Source: Halomonas salipaludis (GTDB taxonomy: Bacteria > Pseudomonadota > Gammaproteobacteria > Pseudomonadales > Halomonadaceae). From it: 47,173 nt of DNA. The stretch is taken from assembly GCF_002286975.1 (NCBI RefSeq), contig NZ_NSKB01000015.1, forward strand, positions 1 to 47,173, given 5' to 3'. Below the pieces are notes generated by a model. The model worked only from the letters and a program-made list of their open reading frames with translations, ran no database searches and was not told the DNA's origin. Below, piece by piece: positions 7,432-16,055 of this stretch (the first letter of the stretch is position 1; each line of letters opens with the position of its first letter). Made by a program: the position numbers and the translations under genes.

Positions 7432-9266
7432 GAGGCTGTAGAAAAACTCGATTCTGAGCCCTTCCCACCGCCTGTTTTCCGATTTTATGTATCGCCCACC
7501 AAATGGACATTTCCTTTGGCCAAGTGGCCAAGGTACCTAGCTGACCATTTCGGTACCTTGATGATGTCAAAGACACTCATCACCAGCATTTGGCGGCCAC
7601 ATTTAAGCCTTGTAGCCCCTTTATCACGTGCCTAACCGACCATAATTGGCGAGCTTCTCAATGTTGTGTATCAAGCAGTATAACTGCCACTGACCCTGTA
7701 CCTTCTTCTTGCCACGAAGCCCGAATCGGTTCAAACGTTTCGTGGTGCCGATGTTGCCGAATACCGGCTCCACCACTGACATTCGATGGCTATATATCTC
7801 CTTACCTTGCTGGCTATCCACTCGGTGCTTCATCCAGTTTGTGTAGCTCGATTGTCCGTCGCGCTCTATCGTAAAGGAGACTTGTCGGCCAGCTCCGTTG
7901 CGGTGATCTGCCGAGGCGGGGTTCTGCATGCACCGGTGCTTCTTGGGGCAGTGCCGGCATTGCAGCAGTCGACCTTCAAAGTGCGCCCGAACCTTACCAT
8001 TCTCAGCTTCCCGCTGTCCCCGGTAAGTCAGGGATTCCCCATTGGGGCAGATGCAGCTAAGGGTGACCGGGTCGAACTGGAATTCGCTGGCCGGAAAAGT
8101 GGCTTTCCATCCCTTGTCTGGCAGGTTCTGGTGCCGCTTGCCGTACTTGTCTTTCTGCTCGGCAAACCTCGGGTCTCGGCTACGGAACTGATTATCTGGC
8201 ACATAGCCATTGATCTGTCGTTCGTGCAGGTACTTCATATTGGCTTCATTGGCGAAGCCCGTATCAGCAGTGACGACGGTGCCTTGTTGGTAGATGTTGT
8301 CAGCAATCCCCAGCTTCTTGAAGCGGGCCTTCACCCTCTCGAGTACCGGTTGCAGCGTGTGGTGTTCCTGCCCCTCTCCAAACGCCTGGGCATCAATGAT
8401 GATCTGGTGTTTCTTGTCCACCGTGGCCACGCCGTTATAGCCCTGGATCGTGCCCTTGCTGGTGGTCATCTTGGCGCTTTGGTTATCCGTGATGTTGCTC
8501 TTCACTTCCTTGCTCCGCTTCCCCTGGCCCATCCTTGGGCTGTGCGTCTTTAGGAAGCGATCGACTTTGTTCATGGCAGCATCTAGCGAGAGGATCGTCT
8601 TGGCTCGACGGATATCCCGATCAAGGTCGGCCTCCGTCTCGGCTTTATCCCGCGCGTAGTGCTCCAGCAGGTGATGGCGAATCAACCGTCGTAGCTTCTC
8701 CCGTTTCTCACCCAGCTCTTTGAAGGTGCCAGACCACTCCTTCGAGGCATCCGAGGGCATCTTACAGCCGTCGATAGCAAAGAGCTCGTTGCCTAGCAGG
8801 CCTTGCTCATGGCACACCAGCAGCACCTGCTCAAAGAGCTCTTCAATCTCATCGGCATGGCTGCTGACGAACTTCGCCAAGGTGGTGAAATGAGGGACGG
8901 TATCGCAGGACAACGCCTTGAAGATGATGTTGGTTTCACAGCACCACTGCATCTCGCGGCTGGAGGTGATTCCCTTGGAATAGGCGAACAGGATGATCTT
9001 CAGCAGTATGGCGGGGGCATAGGCCAGCCGGCCCGTATCGTGGTTGCGGTACTGGGGATGGAAAACCGACAGGTCCAGCTTGTGTTCGATCAGGTAGTGC
9101 ACAGCGTGCTCGAAGGTGCCGGGCTGCAGCTGGTCCTGGTAGTTGATCACCACCATGGCGTTCTGATCATGGTTGTAGGGCTTGAAGCGGGGCATGCTGA
9201 CCACTCCTAGGCTGTTTTCCCGATCCTACCAAAACGGCGTGGGCTGTGGGCTTTTTCTACAGCCTC
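7432..9266 (-). mobile_element. IS1182-family insertion sequence
   Basis: The ends are perfect 15-bp inverted repeats GAGGCTGTAGAAAAA (7432-7446 and the complement of 9252-9266). The bases AAC flank both sides (7429-7431 and 9267-9269). The single transposase gene fills most of the 1835 bp. Confidence 0.92.
7624..9195 (-). CDS. IS1182-family transposase
   Basis: This is a DDE transposase of 523 residues. The N-terminal DUF772-like region contains LDLSVFHPQYRN and LLKIILFAYSKGI. The catalytic blocks are around LFAIDGCKMPSDASKEW (first Asp), VVTADTGFANEANMKYL (second Asp) and RMSVVEPVFGNI (Glu). A cysteine cluster (CRHCPKKHRCMQNP) lies in the C-terminal insertion. I prefer the ATG at 9195 to the GTG at 9204, because an AGGAG lies 9-10 bases upstream of the ATG. 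The gene is intact. Confidence 0.93.
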   Translation of the reverse strand: MPRFKPYNHDQNAMVVINYQDQLQPGTFEHAVHYLIEHKLDLSVFHPQYRNHDTGRLAYAPAILLKIILFAYSKGITSSREMQWCCETNIIFKALSCDTVPHFTTLAKFVSSHADEIEELFEQVLLVCHEQGLLGNELFAIDGCKMPSDASKEWSGTFKELGEKREKLRRLIRHHLLEHYARDKAETEADLDRDIRRAKTILSLDAAMNKVDRFLKTHSPRMGQGKRSKEVKSNITDNQSAKMTTSKGTIQGYNGVATVDKKHQIIIDAQAFGEGQEHHTLQPVLERVKARFKKLGIADNIYQQGTVVTADTGFANEANMKYLHERQINGYVPDNQFRSRDPRFAEQKDKYGKRHQNLPDKGWKATFPASEFQFDPVTLSCICPNGESLTYRGQREAENGKVRAHFEGRLLQCRHCPKKHRCMQNPASADHRNGAGRQVSFTIERDGQSSYTNWMKHRVDSQQGKEIYSHRMSVVEPVFGNIGTTKRLNRFGLRGKKKVQGQWQLYCLIHNIEKLANYGRLGT

Positions 9267-9339
9267 AACGCTTGCAGCATGCGCGCCCACGGAATGGAGC
9301 CGGAGGCGCAATGTAGTGGGCGTCGCCGTGCTGCACTGG

Positions 9340-10221
9340 TTAGAGTGCATTTTGCCGTGCGACCCATTGTGTATGCTCACGAGAGAAAGCGAGCTCTGCT
9401 TCATTAATAAAATCTGATAGATCTTCTTCAGATTCTATTTCTTCGAGGCGCCCTTGGATTATCCCGATTTCATGTGCGGTTAGCGTATAGGCCGAGGCCA
9501 ATTCATTGAACTTCTTTATTTGCATCCAGCCGATAATTGACGACGCTAGCACTATTAGTGGCTCGAATGGCCAAAACTGCCATTCTGGGAATGAGGGACG
9601 GAGCACTAGTAGGACAATCGCAGCTCCATAGGTTGCCGTACACACGACGACCCAACGCGTTGCAGCTTTTTTATTGTCTCTCGCTTTCTTTGTGTACCAA
9701 CCTCGCTGCTCCTTAATACGGTTTTCCATGTAGAACTGCTTACGTTCCTCAATCGATAGCGCTCTAATGTCATCCATCGAACCAGTGATCTGATCATCTG
9801 CGGCCGAATCTGGAGGGATACGGTCTCCGATGTATCGGTTGGCTCGTAAGATTTCGCGTAAATGATTTCTGAACTCAGCTCGAATTATGCGAACATCAGT
9901 TACATTCTCAAACGGAGCCGATCTGATACAGTAACGCCAAGTTGAGGTTTTAATTGATTCTGCAAGTGCCCGCCCCTTATACCAATCTTGCTCCGGTTTA
10001 GTCTTGAAGCGATAAAGCAACAACGCAGCAAGTGCAATAAATACTATTGTATGTATTGACTGAACTTCTCTACTAGGATCGGCCACCATCGAAATAACTG
10101 CGGCTAAGATCAAAAGGCAGTATTCCGATTTAAGGAGTCGGTGATACCAATTCTGAGATTTCTCGGACAAATCACTTGCAGCTTTATATAGTGCCGGATA
10201 ATCCAAATCCTGAGATTTCAA
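9340..10221 (-). CDS. Cassette 1, gene 2: SLATT/DUF4231-type membrane protein
   Basis: This 293-residue protein has two copies of a two-helix membrane unit: hydrophobic segments at about 34-47 and 55-71, then 190-208 and 217-233. The blocks after or before them are typical of SLATT/DUF4231 domains: WYKGRALAESIKTSTWRYC (80-98), WYTKKARDNKKAATRW (175-190), and a charged tail ending SREHTQWVARQ. SLATT proteins are predicted pore-forming effectors, usually paired with a nucleotide-signal producer. Translation likely starts at the TTG at 10221, which overlaps the stop of the TIR gene (TTGA) and has GGGAGA upstream. The stop lies in attC site 2. The pair therefore moves as one cassette. Confidence 0.78.
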   Translation of the reverse strand: MKSQDLDYPALYKAASDLSEKSQNWYHRLLKSEYCLLILAAVISMVADPSREVQSIHTIVFIALAALLLYRFKTKPEQDWYKGRALAESIKTSTWRYCIRSAPFENVTDVRIIRAEFRNHLREILRANRYIGDRIPPDSAADDQITGSMDDIRALSIEERKQFYMENRIKEQRGWYTKKARDNKKAATRWVVVCTATYGAAIVLLVLRPSFPEWQFWPFEPLIVLASSIIGWMQIKKFNELASAYTLTAHEIGIIQGRLEEIESEEDLSDFINEAELAFSREHTQWVARQNAL

Positions 10222-10628
10222 GGGGTTATCTCCCTGATACCCGAAACGATGGTATTAGCGTTCCAGCCAACCATCTTATTTGCTGCCAATGACACACTTA
10301 TCGGTGTCCGCTCTGCACCCCATGGAACAATTCCAAGAATGGGCTTACCGAGCGATTGAGCAAAGTCAATTTCAAACTGGATCCAATCACTATGGGCTGC
10401 ATACATTCCCGCGAGCACAACTACGCACTGGGCGGGACGAATCTGCTGACGAAGCTCTTCTTCAAGCGCACGGACCGACATTTGCCCAAATCTCTTGTCA
10501 ACGGGCACCGAGTAGTTTGTCCACGAAAAGTTAGGAGCTGCGTTTAAAAATTTGATCGCTCGGTCATACCGTTCGCTGTAACGCCAGGCATGGCTAACGA
10601 AAAGCCTGTAATTGTGTAGGTAAGGCAT
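10218..10628 (-). CDS. Cassette 1, gene 1: TIR-like protein (ThsB/DUF1863 type)
   Basis: This 136-residue single-domain protein matches the MTH538-type TIR fold used by ThsB of Thoeris. It opens with RLFVSHAWRYSERYDRAI, has the NYSVPVDK block (38-45), then CVVVLAGMYAAHS (68-80) and WIQFEIDFAQSLGKPILGIV (82-101). Glu86 stands where TIR enzymes have their catalytic glutamate. ThsB proteins make a NAD-derived signal on phage infection. Here the partner is a SLATT membrane protein rather than ThsA, with a 4-base overlap. The leader of 48 bp after attC site 1 contains GGAGATAAGG before the ATG. Function as a phage sensor and signal synthase is inferred. Confidence 0.82.
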   Translation of the reverse strand: MPYLHNYRLFVSHAWRYSERYDRAIKFLNAAPNFSWTNYSVPVDKRFGQMSVRALEEELRQQIRPAQCVVVLAGMYAAHSDWIQFEIDFAQSLGKPILGIVPWGAERTPISVSLAANKMVGWNANTIVSGIREITP

Positions 10629-10676
10629 ATACCTTATCTCCGATTGAATTCATTCTGTGATGTCTGACTTAGTATT

Positions 10677-10746
10677 CTCTAACAGGTATTAGATAGCGCG
10701 CTCGTTTATTGACTTGAACGAGCACGCGCGTTCAACAATGTTATAC
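10677..10746 (-). other. attC site 1 (first of the array)
   Basis: The outer boxes are CTCTAAC (10677-10683) and GTTATAC (10740-10746). The centre forms a strong stem, GCGCGCTCGTT against AACGAGCACGCGC, with one unpaired A as expected for an extrahelical base. No minus-strand gene ends here, so the site closes either a geneless cassette or a cassette whose gene was lost. Confidence 0.72.
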
Positions 10747-11080
10747 CGCACGCAAAAACACTCACAACCCATTGAAAACCCTATGACTTAAGTATAGCTC
10801 GGCAGTATAACACCAATCATCATGCATGCTACATATCCTCAATGGTCGTGCTTGCTGCCTTTGTCGCCATGTCAGCTTTGGGTCGAAAACGGACCTGATG
10901 GCGACATAATAAGCTGAATATCAAGGCAGTAATGCCTTGAGCAGATCTGAACAGCCATAACGAAGCCCCGATTTCTGAATATCCTAATGTTCAGTCAGCT
11001 TAGCACTTTTGTCCCCACAGCGCCCGGACCAGGCCTGAACGTGCCGCGGTCCCTTGGCAAGGTCTACTGCATGCCTGATA
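10747..11080. other. Gene-free stretch between cassette array and umuD
   Basis: I see no gene, no integrase and no attI here. A long imperfect inverted repeat (TTTGTCGCCATGTCAGCTTT with a partner near TGATGGCGACATAATAAGCT, about 10860-10915) is present. The final 40 bases hold the likely umuD promoter. Confidence 0.5.
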
Positions 11081-11096
11081 CTGTATGTATATCTAG
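11081..11096 (+). promoter_or_regulatory. LexA-like operator before umuD
   Basis: The sequence CTGTATGTATATCTAG has the left half CTGT and AT-rich centre of a LexA box, but the right half is degenerate (CTAG for ACAG). It lies 18 bases before the umuD start, where an SOS operator is expected. The assignment rests on position as much as on sequence. Confidence 0.45.
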
Positions 11097-11113
11097 TGAC
11101 AAGGAGGCCCTCC

Positions 11114-11554
11114 ATGCCGCATGACACGCTGATCCTAGCCCGTCGCGAACCGCCGTCGCTACCGCTACCTTTTCCGCTGCCGCTGACCCGCGCAGGTCTG
11201 TCGGGCTTCCCGAGCCCGGCTCAGGACTATGAAGGCCGTACCCTGGACCTCAATGAGCGGCTGGTGAAACGGTCAGCCTCAACCTTCTTCATGACGGTGA
11301 CCGGCGACAGCATGGAGTCGCTGGGCATCCAGGAGGGGGACCTGCTAGTGGTAGATAGCTCGATAGAACCACGGCCCGGGCATATCCTCGTCGCGACGGT
11401 GGAGGGGGAGCTAGTGGTCAAGCGCTACGAGCTGCTGGGCAACCGGCCTTACTTCACCTCGGGTAACCCTCGCTACCGTCCGATACCCGCCGCTGACCTG
11501 GAGTGCCAGGCCTGGGGCGTGGTCCGGGCGGTGATCCACGAGTACCCGGTGTAG
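11114..11554 (+). CDS. umuD: UmuD, SOS mutagenesis protein and self-cleaving protease
   Basis: This 146-residue S24-family protein cleaves itself in response to RecA filaments; the UmuD' dimer joins UmuC to form DNA polymerase V. The cleavage region is LSGFPSPAQDY (Ser30-Gly31, replacing the E. coli Cys-Gly). The catalytic serine is Ser66 in TGDSM and the lysine is Lys103 in VVKRYE. I chose the ATG at 11114, which follows AAGGAGG by seven bases, over the upstream in-frame start at 11054, which precedes the operator-like site. umuC follows after 15 bases. umuD is intact although its partner is interrupted. Confidence 0.95.
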   Translation: MPHDTLILARREPPSLPLPFPLPLTRAGLSGFPSPAQDYEGRTLDLNERLVKRSASTFFMTVTGDSMESLGIQEGDLLVVDSSIEPRPGHILVATVEGELVVKRYELLGNRPYFTSGNPRYRPIPAADLECQAWGVVRAVIHEYPV

Positions 11555-11569
11555 CCAGGGGGCCACCAA

Positions 11570-12003
11570 GTGATTGGACTGATCGATTGCAACAATTTTT
11601 ACGTGAGCTGCGAGCGGGCGTTCCGGCCGGATCTCGACGGTGTGCCGGTCGGTGTCCTTTCGAATAACGATGGCTGTGTGATTGCCCGTTCCAACGAGCT
11701 CAAGGCCCTGGGGGTGGAGATGGGCACGCCCGCCTTCGAGTTGAAGCAGCTGCTGCGTCAGCGTCGCATCGTGCTGCTGTCGTCCAACTACGAGCTCTAT
11801 GGCGACATGTCATCACGGGTGCAGCAGGTGCTGGAGGAGTTCTCGGCCGGGGTAGAGCCTTATTCCATCGATGAGATGTTCGTGCGCTTCGATGGGTTTG
11901 CCCCGGAGCAGATGCATGACCATGCCCAGGATCTGTTTACCAAAGTGCGTCGCTTCACGCATATCCCGGTCAGCGTGGGGATCGCACCGACGCGCACCCT
12001 GGC
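11570..12003 (+). pseudogene. umuC: umuC, 5' part (interrupted by the island)
   Basis: This encodes residues 1-144 and two bases of codon 145 of the Y-family polymerase V subunit. It begins at GTG with IGLIDCNNFYVSCERAF, including the first catalytic Asp; it keeps the steric and nucleotide-binding block SNNDGCVIARSNE and the catalytic YSIDEMF. The host sequence stops after APTRTLA, and the frame then runs 22 codons into island DNA to a stop at 12070. The truncated product lacks part of the palm, the thumb, the little finger and the clamp-binding motif, so it cannot be a polymerase. The missing part is at 43999-44857. Confidence 0.95.
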
Positions 12004-12189
12004 TTTATCCGTAGAAAATCAAACCTGCCGGAAAGTTCTACCAAATCTGTGTCCTGACTTGTGCAAGTAATGCAAGCAATAATGTTCAACATACATGAAT
12101 CATGAATTGGTCCAGTTGGAGCGGAGTGCGCCAAGCTTGGATTTTGATCGACAGATAGCGACAACGAAGTAGTGCCACTTCCACAGTTT
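12004..12189. other. Left end of the island
   Basis: This holds the left recombination end (TTTATCC...) and the region after oadB. No gene or clear terminator is visible. Confidence 0.5.
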
Positions 12190-13512
12190 CTACCCCAGGA
12201 ACTTGATCATCACCCCGGCGGCCACCGCCGAGCCGATCACCCCGGCCACGTTGGGCCCCATGGCGTGCATCAGCAGGAAGTTGTGGGGGTTGGATTCCAG
12301 CCCTATTTTGTTGGAGACCCGCGCGGCCATCGGCACCGCCGAGACACCGGCCGAGCCGATCAACGGGTTGATCGGCATGCGACTCACCGTGTTCATCAGC
12401 TTGGCCATCAGCACCCCGCAAGCCGTGCCGATGGCGAACGCCACCATGCCCAGCGCCAGGATCCCCAGCGTCTCGAAGGCCAGGAAACGGTCGGCCATCA
12501 GCTTGGAGCCCACCGAGAGCCCCAGGAAGATGGTCACGATGTTGATCAGCGCATTCTGGGCGGTGTCCGAGAGGCGCTCCACCACGCCGCATTCACGCAT
12601 CAGGTTGCCGAAGCAGAACATCCCCAGCAGTGGCGCGGCATCCGGCAGGAACAGCACCACCAGGATCAGCAAACTGAGCGGGAAGACGATCTTCTCGAGC
12701 TTCGACACCGGGCGCAGTTGCGTCATGGCGATCTCGCGTTCCCGCTTGGTGGTCAGCGCCTTCATGATCGGCGGCTGGATCAGCGGGACCAGCGCCATGT
12801 AGGAGTACGAGGCCACGGCGATGGCACCCAGCAGCTCCGGGGCCAGGATGCTCGCCACATAGATCGAGGTGGGACCGTCGGCGCCACCGATGATGCCGAT
12901 GGCGGCGGCCTGGTTGAGCGAGAAGTCCATCCAGCCCATGGCCGACATGCCCACCGCCCCGAGCAGGGTGGCGAAGATGCCGAACTGCGCGGCGGCGCCC
13001 AGGAACAGGGTCCGGGGGTTGGCCAGCAATGGGCCGAAATCGGTCATCGCCCCCACGCCCATGAAGATCACCAGCGGGGCGATCCCCGAGGCGATCGCCA
13101 CGTTGTAGAACTGGTAGAGCACGCCGTTGGCGTAGCCGACATCCATGGCCACGTCGTTGGCGGCGCGCACCAGCGTCGGCGAGAGGTCGCCATGCAGCGC
13201 ATCAGAGAGCGTCCCACGCCATGCCTCGATACCGGCGACCGGGTCCAGGGCGACTCCCAGGGCCGCGGCCATCTGTTCGAGCACCCCGGGACGCGCCAGG
13301 TGCGCGGCCTGCTCAGCCGCCGACAGGGCGAGACCCGCCTCGGGGATGTTGGCCAGAATCCCGCCGAAACCGATCGGCACCAGCAGCAAGGGTTCGAACT
13401 TCTTGGCAATGGCCAGGTAGAGCAGTCCCAGCCCGACCAGGACCATGACGCCCTGCCCGAGGGTCAGATTGTAGAGCCCCGAGCCATACCAGAGTGTCAG
13501 TAGCTTCTCCAC
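12190..13512 (-). CDS. oadB: Oxaloacetate decarboxylase Na+ pump, beta subunit
   Basis: This integral membrane subunit of 440 residues decarboxylates carboxybiotin and exports Na+. About nine to eleven hydrophobic segments are visible. The functional Asp lies in [15 protein letters not shown], and the second conserved region [17 protein letters not shown] near residue 380 carries the asparagine and serine linked to Na+ passage. The start is a GTG at 13512 preceded by AAGGAG. It lies 9 bp after oadA in one operon oadG-oadA-oadB. The gene is full length. Confidence 0.95.
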   Translation of the reverse strand: MEKLLTLWYGSGLYNLTLGQGVMVLVGLGLLYLAIAKKFEPLLLVPIGFGGILANIPEAGLALSAAEQAAHLARPGVLEQMAAALGVALDPVAGIEAWRGTLSDALHGDLSPTLVRAANDVAMDVGYANGVLYQFYNVAIASGIAPLVIFMGVGAMTDFGPLLANPRTLFLGAAAQFGIFATLLGAVGMSAMGWMDFSLNQAAAIGIIGGADGPTSIYVASILAPELLGAIAVASYSYMALVPLIQPPIMKALTTKREREIAMTQLRPVSKLEKIVFPLSLLILVVLFLPDAAPLLGMFCFGNLMRECGVVERLSDTAQNALINIVTIFLGLSVGSKLMADRFLAFETLGILALGMVAFAIGTACGVLMAKLMNTVSRMPINPLIGSAGVSAVPMAARVSNKIGLESNPHNFLLMHAMGPNVAGVIGSAVAAGVMIKFLG

Positions 13513-13521
13513 GGGGGCTCC

Positions 13522-15363
13522 TTACAGCTCGACCAGCACGTCACCGACGGCGACACTGTCACCCTCGCTGACCCTGACGGCGGTGACGGTACCGGCGCTG
13601 GACGCCCGCACCTCGGTCTCCATTTTCATGGCCTCGAGAATGATCACCACATCGCCTTCGGCCACCGCGTCGCCTTCACGCACATTGACCTTGAAGATGT
13701 TGCCGGCCAGCGGCGCGCTGATCGTTTCGCCGCTCGGCGCGGGCGCGGCCTCTTCGGCCGATGCCGTGGCACTTGGCTGCTCGCTGACCTGGCCGACCTC
13801 GCCCCCCTCGGAGACCTCGACCACGTAGGCCTTGCCATTGACCTTGATGGTGTAGGTCTCAGGGCCGGCGGCGCTTCCCTGGGCCGCCGGCACCTTGGCC
13901 TGGCCTGCCCCCTGTTGAGCGGCAACCGGCGCGCTCGCGGTGGCATCGTCCTTGCCGGGCGCCTGGGGCGCTGGCTCGAAGGCCTCGGGGTTGTCGCGGT
14001 TCTTGAGGAACTTCAGGCCGATCTGCGGGAACAGCGCGTAGGTCAACACATCGTCGATCTGACGCTCGCCCTCGGCCAGGCGGATGCCCTCGACCTTGGC
14101 CTTGTCCTTGAGCTCGGCGGCCAGCTTGTCCATTTCGGGGCTGAGATTGTCGGCGGGACGGCAGGTGATCGGCTCACCGCCCTCCAGCACCCTTGCCTGC
14201 AGTTCCTCGTTGAACGGCGCCGGCGCGGCCCCGTACTCGCCCTTGAGCAGCGCCTGGACCTCCTTGGAGATCGACTTGTAGCGCTCCCCCATCATCACGT
14301 TCATCACCGCCTGGGTGCCGACGATCTGGGAGGTGGGGGTGACCAGCGGGATAAAGCCCAGATCCTCGCGCACGCGCGGGATCTCCTTGAGCACGTCGTC
14401 GAGCTTGTCGCCGGCGCCCTGCTCCTTGAGCTGGCCTTCCATGTTGGTGAGCATGCCACCCGGCACCTGGGCAATCAGGATGCGCGAGTCGATGCCCTTG
14501 AGCGAGCCCTCGAAGGCCGCGTACTTCTTGCGCACCTCGCGGAAGTAGTCGGCAATCTCCTCGAGCAGCTCGAGGTCGAGGCCGGTGTCGCACTCGGTGC
14601 CGGCAAGGATCGCCACCACCGACTCCGTGGGGCTGTGGCCGTAGGTCATCGACATCGAGGAGATCGCAGTGTCGACGTTGTCGATCCCCGCCTCGGCGGC
14701 CTTGAGGGCGGTGGCGGTGGACATGCCGGTGGTGGCGTGGCACTGCATGTGGATCGGGATGTCCACGGCGGCCTTGAGCTTGGTGACCAGCTCGAAGGCG
14801 TCATAGGGCTTGAGCAGGCCCGCCATGTCCTTGATGGCCAGCGAATCGGCGCCCATGGCGGCGATGCTGCGGCCAAGTTCCACCCAGCCGTCCAAGGTAT
14901 GCACCGGGCTCACGGTATAGGAGAGCGTGCCCTGCGCATGTCCCTCGACCTTGCGCACCGCCTGAATGGCACGCTCGAGGTTGCGCGGGTCGTTCATGGC
15001 ATCGAAGACGCGGAACACGTCGACGCCATTGGTCTTGGCGCGCTCGACGAAGCGATCCACCACGTCGTCGGCGTAGTGGCGGTAGCCGAGCAAGTTCTGG
15101 CCGCGCAGCAGCATCTGCTGGGGGGTGTTGGGCATGGCTTCCTTCAACGCCCGTATCCGCTCCCACGGATCCTCGCCGAGATAGCGGATACAGGCGTCGA
15201 AGGTGGCCCCGCCCCAGGACTCCAGCGACCAGAAGCCGACCCGATCGAGCTTTTCGGCGATCGGCAGCATGTCATCGAGCCGCATGCGGGTGGCGAACAG
15301 CGACTGGTGGGCGTCACGCAGGACAACATCGGTGATCCCAAGCGGGCGTTTGGTGTCAGTCAT
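13522..15363 (-). CDS. oadA: Oxaloacetate decarboxylase, alpha subunit (biotin-carrying)
   Basis: This 613-residue protein transfers the carboxyl group of oxaloacetate to biotin. The N-terminal HMGL-like TIM barrel starts with [18 protein letters not shown] and carries metal-site blocks such as [18 protein letters not shown] conserved carboxylase region follows, then an Ala/Pro-rich linker (about residues 460-535), and a biotinyl domain with the acceptor lysine in EAMKMETE. I chose the ATG at 15363 rather than the TTG two codons upstream. The middle gene of oadGAB; full length. Confidence 0.95.
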   Translation of the reverse strand: MTDTKRPLGITDVVLRDAHQSLFATRMRLDDMLPIAEKLDRVGFWSLESWGGATFDACIRYLGEDPWERIRALKEAMPNTPQQMLLRGQNLLGYRHYADDVVDRFVERAKTNGVDVFRVFDAMNDPRNLERAIQAVRKVEGHAQGTLSYTVSPVHTLDGWVELGRSIAAMGADSLAIKDMAGLLKPYDAFELVTKLKAAVDIPIHMQCHATTGMSTATALKAAEAGIDNVDTAISSMSMTYGHSPTESVVAILAGTECDTGLDLELLEEIADYFREVRKKYAAFEGSLKGIDSRILIAQVPGGMLTNMEGQLKEQGAGDKLDDVLKEIPRVREDLGFIPLVTPTSQIVGTQAVMNVMMGERYKSISKEVQALLKGEYGAAPAPFNEELQARVLEGGEPITCRPADNLSPEMDKLAAELKDKAKVEGIRLAEGERQIDDVLTYALFPQIGLKFLKNRDNPEAFEPAPQAPGKDDATASAPVAAQQGAGQAKVPAAQGSAAGPETYTIKVNGKAYVVEVSEGGEVGQVSEQPSATASAEEAAPAPSGETISAPLAGNIFKVNVREGDAVAEGDVVIILEAMKMETEVRASSAGTVTAVRVSEGDSVAVGDVLVEL

Positions 15364-15414
15364 GAGCAAGACCTTGTCGTTATGAATGGAAGGGGAAAGG
15401 GGGGAGCGGCCGCC

Positions 15415-15666
15415 TCAGCGGCGGTGGCGGCGGCGATAGCGGTGCACCGCGGCGGTGATGGCGACCATCACGTCATCGTCCTGGCGAGGCGCCGGCGGGC
15501 GGCGGTTGCCGGTCGCGACAGGGGCGGGCGGCTCGGGAAAGAAGCGGCCGATGGTCTTGGACATCAGGGTGGTAACGATCACCAGCACGGTAAGAAAAAC
15601 AAAGACAAAGCTCATTCCCAAAGCCATGAGGGCCAAGCCCTCACCCATCAAAATATTTGCGCTCAT
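15415..15666 (-). CDS. oadG: Oxaloacetate decarboxylase, gamma subunit
   Basis: This small subunit of 83 residues links the alpha and beta subunits and binds Zn2+ through its tail. There is one N-terminal membrane helix (LALMALGMSFVFVFLTVLVI), a proline-rich linker (FFPEPPAPVATGNRRPP), and a charged tail with histidine (AVHRYRRRHRR). I prefer the ATG at 15666, with GGAAG eight bases before it, to the upstream in-frame ATG at 15690. First gene of the oad operon. Confidence 0.9.
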   Translation of the reverse strand: MSANILMGEGLALMALGMSFVFVFLTVLVIVTTLMSKTIGRFFPEPPAPVATGNRRPPAPRQDDDVMVAITAAVHRYRRRHRR

Positions 15667-16055
15667 CAGCTTCCGTTGTATTCGATACATTTATACAAAA
15701 TGCCTCAGTCAACGTCATCAGCTCATATAAGAGTTGGCATAACTAAAGCTTCCAGAGTATTTGTCCCGCCATGAGCGTTCATGTGGTCACCGCGCGGCCC
15801 GATCAGGCTGAGGGGCGCGCTACTACCGCTGCGCAGCGCCTGCAGCATAAAAGGTTCGAGCGACAGGACGGCCCCCCCAGCTCGGGGGGTAGCCCACAAT
15901 CACTCGCATCAGGGGGTGTTGCTGTCAGGATTAATGGATCCGTTGGCTCATGTTGCAACCGTCCTAGCTGCTCTCGGGAGGGGCCTTCATAGGCCCCTGC
16001 CCGCTAGCTGGCAAACGGCGATGAACTATCCCGACACCGGACCGAGGAAGTTGCT
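15667..16055. other. Intergenic region between the transporter operon and oadG
   Basis: No gene is supported. Two hairpins are visible: CCCCCC-AGCT-CGGGGGG near 15872-15889, and GGGGCCT-TCAT-AGGCCCC (15980-15997). The second lies just after the end of the ABC permease gene and could end that transcript, but there is no T-run on the minus strand. The AT-rich part around 15680-15740 (TTTATACAAAATG, CATATAAGAG) is a plausible site for the oad promoter. Confidence 0.5.

Larger units (their letters stand above)
7425..9345 (-). other. attC site 2, interrupted at its core by an IS1182-type element
   Basis: The outer boxes are TTTTAAC (7425-7431) and GTTAGAG (9339-9345). Removing 7432-9269 (the IS plus one AAC) leaves an 83-bp site. 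The stop of the SLATT gene (TAA at 9342-9340) is in the 5' box, as for the other cassettes. The IS lies directly next to the AAC of the core box. Confidence 0.75.

Noticed and set aside
10677-10746. Possible attI site at the start of the array
   Set aside because: The site has a strong symmetrical hairpin with an unpaired A, as in attC, and no integrase gene is near.
12172-15774. Long plus-strand ORFs opposite oadB and oadA
   Set aside because: Antisense shadows; the translations are His/Arg/Gly-rich and the minus strand holds well-conserved genes.
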